NCBI GenBank assembly: GCA_020796225.1 | Contig: CM036762.1 | Span: 55,329,740 to 55,393,739, forward strand | Source of the DNA: Arion vulgaris | Lineage: Eukaryota > Mollusca > Gastropoda > Stylommatophora > Arionidae | Reading direction: 5' to 3' | DNA length: 64,000 bases | Shown: positions 1 to 13,300 of the stretch, piece by piece | Layout: every line of letters begins with the position of its first letter | How positions within the stretch are numbered: the stretch's first letter is position 1 | The notes under the pieces: model-generated | Told to the model about the DNA's origin: nothing | What the model saw: the letters and a program-made list of their open reading frames with translations, nothing else | Database searches by the model: none | Made by a program: the position numbers and the translations under genes

Positions 1-471
1 ATATTTACAGCTACTGATGCATTTATTTTTGTAAAATCTCAAGAAATATATATTATTTTTAAACTTATGCTTGCCAAAAAACCGCCCAAATGTGTCATCA
101 TTTCACATTGAAAATTAATTTTAAAAACACATTTTCATAAAAATGTAATTTGAAACAGACCTGTAGCTACAAAATTATGTGGGATAGTCACCTCAAATTT
201 CGTGTATCTAGCTTTAGTATTAGTTAAAACTCAAGGATTTCCGACAAAAAAATTGAAAAAATGATTTTGAGAAAATTCAATTTTAAACTTGGAATTTGAA
301 AGAAAAAAGGTTGGAATTGGGTGTTTCTTATTAATGTTGTAATGATAATACGCAAACAAAACAACATAATTTTATGTGTCCACGATATTATGAATAGTGT
401 ACTTTATAGAACTAAACACTTTGAAAAATCAATGTTTTTGACTAAAACTACAATTTTCTAGAGGCAAACCC
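1..471. other. A+T-rich left edge, nothing recognised
   Basis: May be the 5' flank or decayed 5' part of the Tigger element that begins at 472-484. No inverted terminus or reading frame is visible. Confidence 0.4.
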
Positions 472-483
472 CTCAAACCTGCT

Positions 484-1101
484 TTGGCTAAATATAATTC
501 TGTGGATGTATTTAATGCCGATGAAGCTGGATTATTTTGGAAAATGTTACCAAATAAAACATGTTATTTCAAAAATGAAGTGTCATGGGAGGAAAAATCA
601 AAAGAAAGAATAAAAACGGTTGTGTGTTCCAATATAGATAGTAGTGAAAAATGGGCATTATTTGTGATTGAAAAATTTGTTAATCCTCGTTTCAAAGGCC
701 TGAAAAAATTGTGTGTGAATTACTGAGCCAATTCAAAGTCGAGGATGACATTAGAACTATTCAGTGAGTGGCTACAAGAATTTGATTCTTCAGTTATGCG
801 TAAACAAAGTAAAGTTCTTTTAATTGTTGTCAATTGTTCAGCACACACAAGAATTAACAATTTGAAAGCAACAGAACTTTTGTTTATGCCACCTAATGCT
901 ACATCAATAATTCAGTCTTGTGATCAAGGTATCATTCAAAACCTGAAAGTTCATTACAGATCTACAATGTTGTCAAAACTTGTAGGTCATATGGATGCTG
1001 ACCTCAGTTCTTATGATTTCAAGATAACCCTCCTTGATGCTATTTTAATATTAAAATCTGCATGGGACAGACTTTGCCTGCAGAGTGGCCACACTCTATG
1101 A
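484..1101 (+). pseudogene. pogo/Tigger-type transposase fragment
   Basis: One reading frame broken by a single TGA at 724-726. It matches the DDE domain of pogo/Tigger (Tc1/mariner superfamily) transposases: VFNADEAGLFWKMLPNKT carries the first catalytic Asp, and FMPPNATSIIQSCDQGIIQN carries the third. The middle motif, usually V-D-N-C-P-A-H, reads VVNCSAH, so the second Asp is lost. No N-terminal CENP-B-like DNA-binding domain or inverted repeats are recognisable. The fragment runs into a minus-strand LINE piece near 1079. It is a dead transposon fossil. Confidence 0.85.
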
Positions 1102-1440
1102 GGGCGTTCAGAATGTCAGCTCTATCCATTGTCTAACCCCCTGATATGGTGGCAGAGTCAGCCAGCCTGCCTGCTCTCTCATTGCTATCAACACCCATGC
1201 ACCCCGGAAAGAAGACGAATGTATTCTGCGAATTGTTGCCGCTTGTAGTGATTAAATCCACTGCCTGCGTGTCGAACCAGACTCCACCTTTCGGATCATA
1301 CTCAATGAATCTCTTTAAATGCACCATGAGTGTAGTTTTGTGACTCCAGCCAGAGTAGTGCCTGAGTCACTGCCAGTATTTCCATTGTCATGCTTCTTGT
1401 TGTCACACTAAATGCATAAGTGGCTTCCAAATATATTATA
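1079..1440 (-). mobile_element. LINE fragment, RNase H region
   Basis: Minus-strand reading frames resemble the C-terminal RNase H domain of the LINE seen better at 22585-23405 and 59150-59770: [20 protein letters not shown], then a segment with NERAGRLADSATISGG. Frameshifts break it. Truncated and inactive. Confidence 0.75.
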
Positions 1441-1712
1441 TATAACACAATTCTTGTGGACATCTTTTGGTCTTTCACCCTGTAAAGAAAAAGCAGAATA
1501 ATTCTAATACTGCTAAATAAGAAAGGAAAAAATTTTTTCAACATTTGTTTATACATGTTAAAGTTTTGTTACAAACTTTATAAATTAATGAATTATAATA
1601 ATAACTATTATTCTCAGAAAGGAGTTCATTTTTATTTGTCATGTTTGCTGGCATATACACTGATATAACCAAAACGTGTTCATCAATAGGTTACAAGGGT
1701 GTGTCTCAGCTT

Positions 1713-1855
1713 AAAGAGACTTTAATCCCTCCATAAAAACCAACAATAAACAATGAATTATAATTACTTCCTTGACTTACATTAAAAGAGACTTTAATTC
1801 CCTCCATAAAAAACCCAACAATAAACAATGAATTATAATTACTTCCTTGCCTACA
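1713..1855 (+). repeat. tandem duplication of about 70 bp
   Basis: Two adjacent copies (1713-1782 and 1784-1855) starting AAAGAGACTTTAAT. The copies differ almost only by single-base length changes in homopolymers. See findings for a possible assembly origin. Confidence 0.8.
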
Positions 1856-2175
1856 TTTTCAAATGTGCAATGTAACAAGAATAAAGTAACATGTACTTTC
1901 CTTCTCATAATCTTGTTTTTGTGTGTGTTGAAACATCACATTTTCAGTGAGTTGGATTTGAGCAACCAGCTGACAGTGTTAAATTTCCAGCACCACTGAT
2001 TCTCCTGTCCCTCAGCTGAAGATGGATATCCGGGTTTTGTGATTGTGAGAATAATTCTGAATATTTGCCTCAGTTCTAAATATGCTGTAAGAGCTCTGAT
2101 GATGACACTATAAGACAAATGAAGGGGACTGAGCACATATGGGAGCACAGTGAGTGTTTTTAAATCATCGCAGAT

Positions 2176-2384
2176 GCCCGTCTGCCCAGCGTGTTCGTAG
2201 CGCGTTGGACTACGGGTGACTATCCCTCTGTGTGTGTGTGGGTTCAATTCCGCGGGATGGCAGAAAAAAACCACATATTCCCCAGATTTACAGTGTTCGT
2301 GGCACCGAACCGAAGGGGTTACGATGTCCATGGCACCGAGCGAAGAGCTGAAAAGCTCAAGTGCTTCTGGATCGGAAAAAAAAA
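2176..2384 (+). mobile_element. SINE family C, tRNA-derived, full copy
   Basis: tRNA-like head with an A-box-like TAGCGCGTTGGAC and a B-box-like GGGTTCAATTCC, then a body with a repeated GGCACCGA motif and an oligo-A tail. Flanked by a near-perfect 14-bp target duplication (AAATCATCGCAGAT at 2162, AAATCATTGCAGAT at 2385). Other copies: 14742, 29498, 40610. Confidence 0.85.
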
Positions 2385-2939
2385 AAATCATTGCAGATAT
2401 CTTCTTATTCATTTGCTGTAGTATCAATCACTTGTGTACCATCTCCACATCAAAGGTCGGCTGTAATGGCTTTCCAACAGGATGTGTCTCGTCCTGATGG
2501 TACACTCTGCAAAACTATTGCCTGTCCACTTCCTGATGTTTTCTTCCCAATTGTATCTCCTGCAGCTTCTTTCATATCTTTATTTTTGACTCAAAGAGTC
2601 TAAAGTTGATGGATTGACATCACTGTACCAGGTATTAGCCCATATGGCTCAGTCCCTCTTCATAGAAATGGCACTAAACCTACCAAGAGTATTGCACACA
2701 ACATGAATTCTTTAACTCCAGCCACAATCATAGGGCTAGAAGGGCGCGATGTGATGTCTGGCCTAGCTATAAAGCCTCATCGTGGCATTGTCGAGCCGGT
2801 CACTCATGAAAATATACACTGCCTACAAATTTTTGTATTGACCACCATTATAATTTACAAGTGCCTGGATAAGAAAGTTGCGTTTTCACAATCATTTCTC
2901 TTCTTTCAATCAAGAGGCTATGGAAAAATGCACTTTCAA

Positions 2940-3175
2940 ACAGAACTGTGCAGCCCAGATTCGACCCACAATCTTCGGAAAACAAGGCAAAAACTTAACC
3001 ACTTAGCCACAAAGACTGCGATATATTTTTGTTCATGGCTAGCTGGATTTTGTAGCTAAACTTTTCTACCGGATAGAGCAGCCAGCCCCAAGTCGAACCC
3101 TACCTTAGCCACTTCTTATGACATGTAAGTCTCAGTGCCACTATTCTGGCAACACACAGATGAGACCTAACATTG
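2940..3175 (-). mobile_element. tRNA-like SINE remnant plus core-containing SINE remnant
   Basis: Read on the minus strand, about 2940-3025 contains GTGGCTAAGTGGTTAAG and GGGTCGAATC, A- and B-box-like elements of a tRNA-derived SINE. Next to it, 3050-3175 resembles the SINE at 43250-43445 and holds a decayed copy of the shared core (GAATAGTGGCACTGAGAC, CATGTCATAAG). Family assignment is tentative. Confidence 0.5.
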
Positions 3176-3509
3176 TATTCCTAACAATACCACACAGTAG
3201 GAAAATGGATTCTTTATCTATTTTAATTCTTTCTTTGTCGTCACACTGTTACTGAGTTGTTGCCCAATGCCGTGATTTTCTGTTTTGTTTTATGCTGCTC
3301 TAATGGCTTGTGTGATAGTTATTTTTGCTTTTTTGACAGGATTTTGCTATGCCATCTAACCATCTTTTCGTGGTCTTCCTCTCGACTCCTTCTTGATATT
3401 CTGCTTATTTTAATTACACAGATGTAAATATAATGAGTTGAGAACACTAATAAAGAAATGCACCAACTACACATCAAAAATGAATAAACACCATATGATG
3501 AAACAGTGT

Positions 3510-3758
3510 TCTTCTTCTTCTTTCGTTGTTCTTTACGACCTATTTTAATCACTCTTTGTGATATGTTTGATCTTTGCCAAGAACGTGTATACATTGCACA
3601 TTGGTTTGGTAGGCCCTAAACGTATAAGACTTCTACACGTTTAGGACACATGTATCCGATTTCAGCCAAACCTCCTTAGTCGCTCTTACGACATGTGTGG
3701 CAGGTAACAGTGGTTCTATTCTTTACACCCCAAATTTGGGCCCGGTAACCACTCGGGC
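3510..3758 (-). mobile_element. SINE family A, full copy
   Basis: About 250 bp. Head GAGTGGTTACCGGGCCC, shared core CATGTCGTAAGAGG-like, and a GAAGAAGAAG tail. Perfect 13-bp target duplication GATGAAACAGTGT at 3497-3509 and 3759-3771, proving retrotransposed insertion. Confidence 0.92.
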
Positions 3759-3856
3759 GATGAAACAGTGTGATCTGATTGAATAAGTCAAAAATTAATG
3801 AAGAGTAGTAGCGAGATTACAATACATTTTGTCTAGCAAATTTAGAGTACAGAAAC

Positions 3857-4108
3857 CGCCGAGTGGTTACCGGGCCCAAATTTGGGGTGTAAAGAATAGA
3901 ACCACTGTTACCTGCCATGCATGTCGTAAGAGGCGACTAAGGAGGTTTGGATGAAATCGGATGCATGTGTCCTAAACATGTAGAAGTCTATGCGTTTAGG
4001 GGCCTACCAAACCAATTTGCAACGTATACACGATCTTGGCAAAGATCAAACATATCATAAAGAGTGATTAAAATTGGTCGTAAAGAACAAATGCAAAGAA
4101 TAAGAAGA
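3857..4108 (+). mobile_element. SINE family A, full copy
   Basis: Opposite orientation to its neighbour at 3510. Perfect 13-bp target duplication AGAGTACAGAAAC at 3844-3856 and 4109-4121. The two copies could pair as a 250-bp hairpin in RNA. Confidence 0.92.
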
Positions 4109-4244
4109 AGAGTACAGAAACAAAGAAATGTTCATGGAAATGAGATGAAAACTGTGAACTGGACAGAGATTGTAAATATCAGAAAAGAATAAAGGTAAAC
4201 TGAATTATTGGTTATGTATTAAAAATGTATTAAACAAGACATAC

Positions 4245-4370
4245 TTAGGAACTATTTGCTAGAAGATCACTTTTGTCAACCATTTCAAACAAAAGTTTCA
4301 CAGAGTTATCTTCATCTTCTCTATGTGCTACTAGTGCACTTCGAATGTGATGAAGGTCCTTCTGTACTCC
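4245..4370 (-). CDS. FAAP100: FAAP100 last coding exon and stop
   Basis: Acceptor GCTTCAG. Reads GVQKDLHHIRSALVAHRED, then KLLFEMVDKSDLLANSS and a TAA stop. This is an amphipathic helical tail like the C-terminus of vertebrate FAAP100. An upstream acceptor (TTTTAG at 4400) would need phase 1, which no candidate donor gives. Confidence 0.75.
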   Translation of the reverse strand, partial: GVQKDLHHIRSALVAHREDEDNSVKLLFEMVDKSDLLANSS

Positions 4371-7300
4371 CTGAAGCAAAGATATTGAACAAAGGATGAC
4401 TAAAATATAAATAAAAGCAGATTTAGTAAATACAGGAGACATAATAAAAAACTAGACAAAAACTGTTAATTCACTGAAACAGATAATATAGAATTCAAGG
4501 AAATGCTACACTTCAAAGAAATCTTGATAAAAGCAGCTACAATAAAAGTTATTATTAAACAAATATAATTAAAACAAGTACACAGAAAAGAACTAATGAT
4601 ATTTTGAAAACTTGAAGAGGCATGTCTTGCTAAAGTCAACAAAACTAATAGACAAATAAAAATAAATATGATGTAGAAATTCAGGCAATTAAGGTGGCAA
4701 GTGAGAAACTGGTAAGCATCAATCTTGGTTTCTATCCTGTGATATTTCTGACAGATGAAAAATCAGTACTCCAAGCACTTCAGATCAGGAAATTGCCAGG
4801 TCTACTAGCAAAACTGTCTGAACTGTGCAACCAGTGCAAAATTGCAATACACTGGATATGCTTCCCTGTGAAATACCAGGAAATGAGACAGCAGAGTGAC
4901 TGGCCATAAAAGATGCAGCAGATTAGCAACCGGATGTACCAGGTAGGTATCATTAGAAGAAAAGGAAGATTTCAGAAAGTCACTATTACTAACACATGAT
5001 GACTATTTTACAGGATGACAAAATTAAAAATTGATAATTTATCCATATGTACATGTGAACAGACATCCCAGACTATAGAGAACATACTTCAATTATGCAC
5101 TGAATGTAATATACTGAGGCAAACTCAATGGTTCAGTGAAACAACACTGAAAATAAAACTACAAGGACATTTGTCTGAACTACAAAAGACAGTGAAGTTT
5201 ATACAAGAGGCAACATTGAATATATAGACAATATTTCAAGCAAATGAATGGAAGAAAAGATAGACATAAATAACCGCCCGAGTGGTTACCGAGGCCCAAA
5301 TTTGGGTGTAAAGAATAGAACCACTGTTACCTGCCACGCATGTCGTAAGAGGCGACTAAGGAGATTTGGCTGAAATCGGATGCATGTGTCTAAACGTGTA
5401 GAAGTCTTATGCGTTTAGGGGCCTACCAAACCAATGCGCAACGTATACACGTTCTTGGCAAAGATCAAACATATCACAAAGAGTGATTAAAATTGGTCGT
5501 AAAGAACAACGCAAAGAAGAAGAAGAAGACATAAATAACTTTTAAATACAAACTACTGAAATAAATCGTTACCTTGGGGGGAAAATGTGGACAAACACAT
5601 ATTACTTATAAATGTTTTTGTGCACCTCTAAAAATGTCAACTGTTTTCTAAGTTCTTCACCAGACTTGACTTGTAACACTAATACTCCTGAGTTATGAAC
5701 CTGGTGACAAATATTTTTAAATATAAAATTACTGTGCAGTTGCAAAGGAATAATTTGGTACAATTAAATTAATAAAGCACAATGAATTCGTTAATAGAAC
5801 TTATCCCACAACAATTCAGACAAACTCATAGATACTGTGGGGGGCTTTTGTAGGTTAAGTGATAGTGAGCTTTATCACAACCCAAGTGTACCTGGTTCAA
5901 ATTCCACGGCGGGCAGTTTGGAGTTTGGAAGCAAGTTTGTTTCCGTGGATTTTTACAAACTGTAAAAACTAGACCTCATTGTACTGAAAGCAATGGCAAA
6001 CTATTGAATGTATAAGTGGTGCCTAGAAAATCAATGACTCGTTTACTGTGGTTGATGGCTACATCCTGTGAAGGATATGCCACGATTTTCATTTCATAGA
6101 TACTCAGTCGTTCCCCAAAAAATGTTGAAGTGTGCTCCTGTTCATTGTGCCTGTGGTTCATTTGAGGATGATCTTATCACATATCAGACATGTCCATAAT
6201 TGCTTCGATCTCTTCGTAAGAATGTCTTTCAGTGTATTTAGGCAAACAACTCCTGCTCTGTGTTGATTGATGTATCTACTGGGTTTTATCGCATAGTTTT
6301 TTCATCAGGACCCACCAATTGGTCTACCTAACTTGCGCAGCCAAGATAGAGAATACCTTTACCTTCGTTGAGATCTTCAGAGCATAGTTGTGGTTCCAGG
6401 TAAATTTTGATTCAAAATTTCATCAGTCGCACTTGCACCATCAAATGGTGCATATAGCCATATAAGATATGATCACCGAAGAACATTGCTACATTAATTG
6501 ATTAGACAATCATCATTGCACTTTGGTGAATAACCATGTCTACTCCGATCTCTTTCTTACACAGGAAGTTATCAGTGGCAGTGCCCAAACTTTGTAGCAC
6601 CAAGGAGAGTACCTAGTGTAATTTTGAAAATGCAAAAATCTGTTAGTCACTTAATTTTAAACCTTTTCAATGAATTTTGCCCCAATCATCGTCTTTGCAG
6701 TCTATTATCGATTTTCAACTGTCAGGGGTTCTTTTGTATGCTCAATTTGAATATTGGACCTACGTTTATCGTCCATCTCCGATAGTACTAGGAACTCAAT
6801 CTGACCTACACTGAGATCAGGAAACACTGGAAAAATATCCCAATCATTCCAAGCAGGGAATGAACCAAGTACCTTTGATGCAAGAGGCAAGTACCTTACC
6901 TCCACATTACAAGGACGAATTACTGCTATATTATTCATTAATAGAAAAATAGACAAGTTTCTAATATTGTGAGCATAAACAATTTTAGTTAAGAACAATA
7001 TGGCTGAGATTTTAATCAATCCTGTCTCAGGTGAAACAAACTATATAAACTACACCTATCCTATATTAAAAATGTCCAAAAATATTGTTGACATACCTTA
7101 ATCTTGACTTAATAGCTGATCTAGTCTGAAGAAGCAAGCTAGCATTCTCTCCTTTAAGAGTTAAAACAATAGGAAAGCCTTCATGGGATGATTTGTCTGA
7201 ATTATCATGGCCGCCAGTGGCAGTACTAACTATGAGCATAACTAGATGCCCATGAGGATCTTCAAGCTGGATATGTGCTCCCTGTGTGTCATCTATCAAA

Positions 7301-10300
7301 ATGTTGCTATCTTTTAGCAAGAATACAAGTACTCTTGTTGTATTAAATAGCTGGTGTTCTTTACCTGAAAGAAAATCAACATATATAACGACATCAGAGA
7401 TTATCAATAATATAAACATGTAACTAGGTTTTCTGTAGAAAAATGTGAGCAAATGAAAGTCACAGTTTTAATATGAATGTTGATATAAAATTGATATATG
7501 CAATTTACAAAGTAATTACAGACCAATTTAATAGTTTGGACTATCTTGATTATCCTCCGGACATGTCCATAGGTACTCTGATCTCCTTTGCAATATCTCG
7601 AACAGCGTCCAGTGACTGGCCGTACGAGTTCAATTTTGATTGATGAGCCTACTTTTATACCTGTTGTGCTGCTCTTTTCTGGACGCTCCAATCTTCAATC
7701 CCAGATCTTGCAATCTAGCAGCTGATGTAAGTAAGTAAAGGAACCCTTTCATACCTCGTGGTATATAGGTCAATACAGTGTTAGGCCTGTATTTTCATTG
7801 ACCGTCGGCACAAGATGGGTGATGTGGTCAGCATCACACCGGCCGCCTTTACATTTCCCAGAGCATGTCTGGTACCCAGTTGAGGCTGGGTCGACCTGAG
7901 AGCCGTCGCGGTTGGGAAAAATTCCACGCACATTGCGGAGCTGAACCCAGACCACCAGCCTTGCGAAGCGAGTTCACTAACAACTACGCTACAGCGGCTC
8001 TCGGCAGCAGCTGATGTAGATTGGTTTAAATCCTACAAATAATATGGTGATATAAGTACATCAATAACATGTTGGTATTGTATAACTCTCGTACCATTTT
8101 ATGTTAGATAGAGCCTGCAAACAATATCTCCACACTGTTCTATCTGGGCAGCTCGGTCTATCTCTTCTATGAAACTGAGCCAATAGTTCTCGCTACTCTT
8201 AGTAAAGTTTGTTGCAGGGTTTCTCTAGTACTTTCTTTCTTTCTTGAACCACTTCTTTCTTTCTTTATTGATTCCCACTTCAATGACTGTTTTGTGCTTC
8301 TTAGATCATTTCTTTTCAGAGTATGCCCAAAATATCTCCATCTCTTTCTTATAACAGTTGTTACTAGTGGTTGACTAAACATTTCTCTGGTTTTATCACT
8401 TCTGAATTCGTCACATTTTATGTTCATTATTTTCGCAGACATCATCCTTCCTTCCTTCCGTTCGCTTGAAATATGTCTATATATTCAATGTTGTCTCTTG
8501 TATGAACTTCACTGTCTTTTGTAGCTCACACAGAGGTCCGTGTAGTTTTCTGTCGAGTTGTGTTTCGTTAGACCAGTGAGTTTGCCTCAGTGTATCATAT
8601 TCGGGCAGTCTTGAAGTATGTGATCTGCAGTCTGGTGTGCCTGTCCACATGTACACATGGCTGAATTGCCAATCTTGAATTTTGTATACATGTGGCTGCA
8701 GAGCCGATTGTGTCCTGTTCTAAGGTGCAGAATGACAACTTGTTCCAATCTGCTCATATTATAGTAATCGTCTTGTGTTGGTATTTGTGGCTTTCTCATT
8801 GATTTAATCATCCTTTTCTTTTAGTGGTAGGTAACTGGCACATCCGTCTGCTCTCCTGCAGCACCTTCCTTGGCCAATCGGTCACAGACATCTACTTTCA
8901 AATGCATTCAACTTACTTTCTATATCTTTCTTTTCCAACTGTCGCTGGTATTTGTTAAGATTGAGACATTGAAATTGAAAATTTGCAATTTAGTTTTAAA
9001 AACTATATGACTTAGAGTTCCATATTTTATTTAGGCTTTTAAAAGCTGATGATGCTTTGTCAATTCCCAGCATAATTTCTTTTTTGGTTCATACTCCTGT
9101 CAAAATTGCTACCCAAACAAGTGAACTGCTCTGTTATTTTTATCATTATGGATTTCAGAATGAGATCTGCATTACTTGTCATAGGTGTCTTCATTATATT
9201 TGTATTATCATAGCTTCTCTGTAGCCCAACTTTGATGCTATGATGACAAGTTGTATGCTTAACATATCTTCTTCTTCTTCTTCTTCACCTTTCAACTCCC
9301 AACGAGCACAGGTCTTCAACAAACTTCTTCCAGCTCTTCCTTTCTCTTGCCATCCCTTCCAACTCTTTCCATGTTTTACCTATCGTTTTGATATCAACCT
9401 CCAGCTTTCTTCTCCAGGTCTCTCTATATATCTTAGTTGTTTTTATTTTAACAGTAATATCATCTGCACATCTTCTTCTCTTCCACCATTTACTTCTTTA
9501 TAGAAGTGTTGAAATGTAGTGATCTTGTGTGTGCTTGTTTTAAGGCATTTTGTGAGCTGTTAATCTGTTCATCTGCACATAATTCTTTTAATTTCACATT
9601 AATCAAACAAATGCATATGGAAGGTGTAAAAATGAAGTACGAGTAGCTTAAGCTAAAAAATTTGCAGCAAACCAAATGTCAGTAAAACACATATTACACA
9701 TAATGCAATTTATTTCAACTTACATTCAATTTCAGAAATTCCAAGTCTAGTATTTAAGATCCGTGACTTGTCCTGTGTTGAATTATCCTTAATGCTTCCA
9801 GTTGTTACTCGCATCTGAGCAAGCTTGTTAATTTCATCACATAGCAAATGTTTATCACTAGTTATTACACTAGATAATCCAGAATATCCACTACTGACAT
9901 CAGAACCCAAACTCCGGTCACTCAGTTTATGAAAAAAGTGCAAGATGTCAATTTGTTGTTTGTGGATCTCAACTTTCATACTCTTATGTAAGCAGTCTTC
10001 TGGCACATTTCTCCCTACACTGTTTACATCCATAAATCTAAGTGCTAAAGATATTTTGATATCTACTGATGGAATTGGATGTACTTCTAACAATTTGTCC
10101 AAAGGCAAACAAAAATCTATGCTTGATTTAAATTTCAGACCTCTGAATAACGGAAAACTATAACTGAGATTCAATCTGTCATATAATGGATGATACAATC
10201 TTTCTTTGTTATCACAAAGTATTACTAAAACTACCCAATCTTCAGACAAGGATACAGAACTAGTGTTCTGTAAAGCAATTTTCAAATTCCAGTTTTGTTT

Positions 10301-13300
10301 GTAAACATTCTGTGTTGAGACGACACTACAGATGCAGGTGATAAGAGGCTTTGTGAGATCAGCTGCAGCAAGACTAGTATCTGATGATGCCTTCTGGGCA
10401 AGGTTCGCAAAAATATTCAACTGTAGTAAATAAGAGTCTATACATAATGAATCTTTCTTGAGTGACTTAAAAGTGACAGAGAATTGATCAATACTTTGAA
10501 GCATATCTTTAAAAGAATGAGTCCCTTCTGCTACAGAGTCCTGTCCAGATTTTGTGGGTTGTGTGGAGATGGACACCCAGTCAAGACTACAAGTGAACGC
10601 ACTGATCGTGGTAGCTGCAAAAAAAAATAAGAAAGACATTTTAGCAGCGCTCACAACTGATTCATACTCATCAATCTCATCAGGTTAGACAATCTGACGA
10701 ACGATGATAAGTCGTCTCATGGCATGTGTTTTAAGTGAGGAGGTTTCTAATGTGAAGGAGATTTCATTATGTGTTTTAAGTGAGGAGGTTTTTAATGTGG
10801 AGGAGGTTTCATAATGTGTTTTAAGTGAGGAGGTTTTTAATGTGAAGGAGATTTCATAATGTGTTTTAGTGAGAGGTTTTAATGAGGAGGTTTCATAATG
10901 TGTTTAAGAGGAGGTTTCAATGTGAAGGAGATTTCATAATGTGTTTTAAGTGAGGAGGTTTCTAATGTGAAGGAGATTTCATTATATGTTTTAAGTGAGG
11001 ATGTTAGTGAGGTTTTTAATGTGGAGGAGGTTTCATAATGTGTTTTATGAGGATGTTTTAAGTGAGAGGTTTTAATGTGGAGGAGGTTTCATAATGTGTT
11101 TTAAGTGAGGAGTTTCTAGTCACTTGCTATGTCATTTTATAGTGTATTTTTATTAATAATATATAAAATTTCTTTTAAATTTTAAATTGGTTATAGAAAA
11201 AAAAAACACTAAAAATAACACATATTTCAAGTGCATTCACCTTTGTCTGTTCCATTAACTAGAGAAAATGGCAACAGTTTGAGAATCTTGCATTTCCCCA
11301 TTAGAGTTCTCAGTATAGGTGTCACAGAATAAGTACCATCCTTTTGTTCTTGCATAAGCTTCAGATCACAGGCTTCAACACTTTTACCTGTGTGCAAAAA
11401 TGTCACACATTAAGAGATTAATTAGCTGCAACATTTTAGAAAAAGAAACCTACATATTTCTGCATGAATAAGATGTCCAAATTTCATGATTTCAGAGCTT
11501 GGCATTTGAAAGATTTCTATGGGGACTGCCTAGAGTAGTTGATAGTAGCTCGGCCTGCTAGCTGTGAGATGCCTCATAGCTCGGGTTCAAACCTACTGTC
11601 CGGCATTTGTTCGAGTCCCTGGTCTTACTCAGGACGATAACGTGAGTACCTCTGAAGTCTGAGAAAATCTGCCTGTATGGCGAGGAATACTAATTACGAG
11701 TACATTGAGCACACGGCTGCCAGTGTAAGTAATTTACAATGTGCACGCTGCTGCCATTGTAAGAAATTGGAAAAACGGATTTTCACGCAAAAATCAGTTT
11801 CAGAGATGAAACTTCGTCTGAGTTGAAAGTGGACGAAAGAAAAGAAGAAAGATTTCTATGACATATAGTCATACACACCAACAATGAAATTAATTTTATA
11901 TTATGAGATTCTTACTAATCAACCTAAACTCTTACTACTCTCCTTTCATTCTTTTTTGTTCTATTCTGCACTTAATAGTGATTCATTGCTGTACTGTAGT
12001 TAGTGAGCTGGATGCAATTACAAATGCCAAAAGTTTTCTGCTTAATTCTACAGTGAAGAATTGGTATCAAATTTTGAGTTAAGGGAAAGTTTGGAATTGT
12101 CTGTGGAAATATTGTATAGGGTTCTGATCATGACAGTTTCAGGACTGAATGCTGATTGGGACTGACTGAATTTAGTGACGTTGATTATAAACAGTTTTCA
12201 GCTTGCTTTGCTTTCTGAAGGTTGGTGTTTGAATCCAGATAGTGTAAAATTCATACTTTGTAAAATACTCTCAGCAGGTGGCGTGTTATTTCTGCAGTGA
12301 GAGACTGAGCCATATGGGGTAAGACCCAGTGCAATGAAGTAGATACTTCAGCTTGGGAATCTTTTTAGGCTTTAAACCCTGTATAGATTAATCCAGTTGA
12401 AGAGAATTTGATGCTGCATATAAGGAAACAAAGGTAGAAATATTTAGGTCATGTTCTTAGATCAGACGAAAAGAGACTAAATCGACAAGTCCTTATGTGG
12501 TCACCAGTTGGGAAAAGAAAACGTGGAAGACCAAAGACCACTCTTGAAGAACCATCCAACAAGAAAGTAAACTATTGGGATGTAAAACCATACAAGATCT
12601 CCAACTGCAGCAAAGAACTGCATCATGGAATCTAAAACCTCTGTACTATGTAAGCCTTTGACGAAAGAACAAACTAAGTACAAGACACCACCAGGTATAA
12701 TGACAACTGATTGTTTTGCAGAGATATCTTTATTTATAAACTTGACCTCAGATAAAAACAAACAAGCATCGCACAGGTACAACTCTTACCTGTACTGTAG
12801 ATGACAGAGTGACCATGAACAATGCAGCACTTCATAAGATGTGGGACAGAGAACATCAAAATAGGAGGGCAATCATTCTCTGAAGTCGGAGGCCTAAATA
12901 AGCATCCCTTTCCTGTCAAATGATTTCATTTTTTTAAAAGTAACTAAATAGCTGGATAAGACTATACTGAAATCTATAGGAACTTTATCAGATTCCATCA
13001 CAAGTGTATAAATAGGTATGTGTCTGAACAGTTAAGTCATGGCAACAAAGAAAATACAATGTATTGACAGAGAACATATCACATATTTCTATTGGTGATG
13101 AAAGGGTAGTTAACAAACAGCAGCAAAAAGTATGCCACTAAGAGTTGGATAAGGTTACCCCATCCTGTGAATAATAATGATGGGAGACCTCCCAGAACAA
13201 GGGTTGCCTTTTTTAAAAATTAACAGAAAAAAAAACTAACAAACATATTGTCATACAAATTGGTCATATGTTACAAAAGATGTTGCTTTTGATGATAAAC

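Noticed and set aside
9945..10163. Plus-strand open frame within FAAP100 exon G
   Set aside because: Complementary-strand shadow of the real exon.
10725..11119. CRISPR-like repeat array
   Set aside because: Units are contiguous with no unique spacers, and the DNA is eukaryotic. It is a minisatellite.
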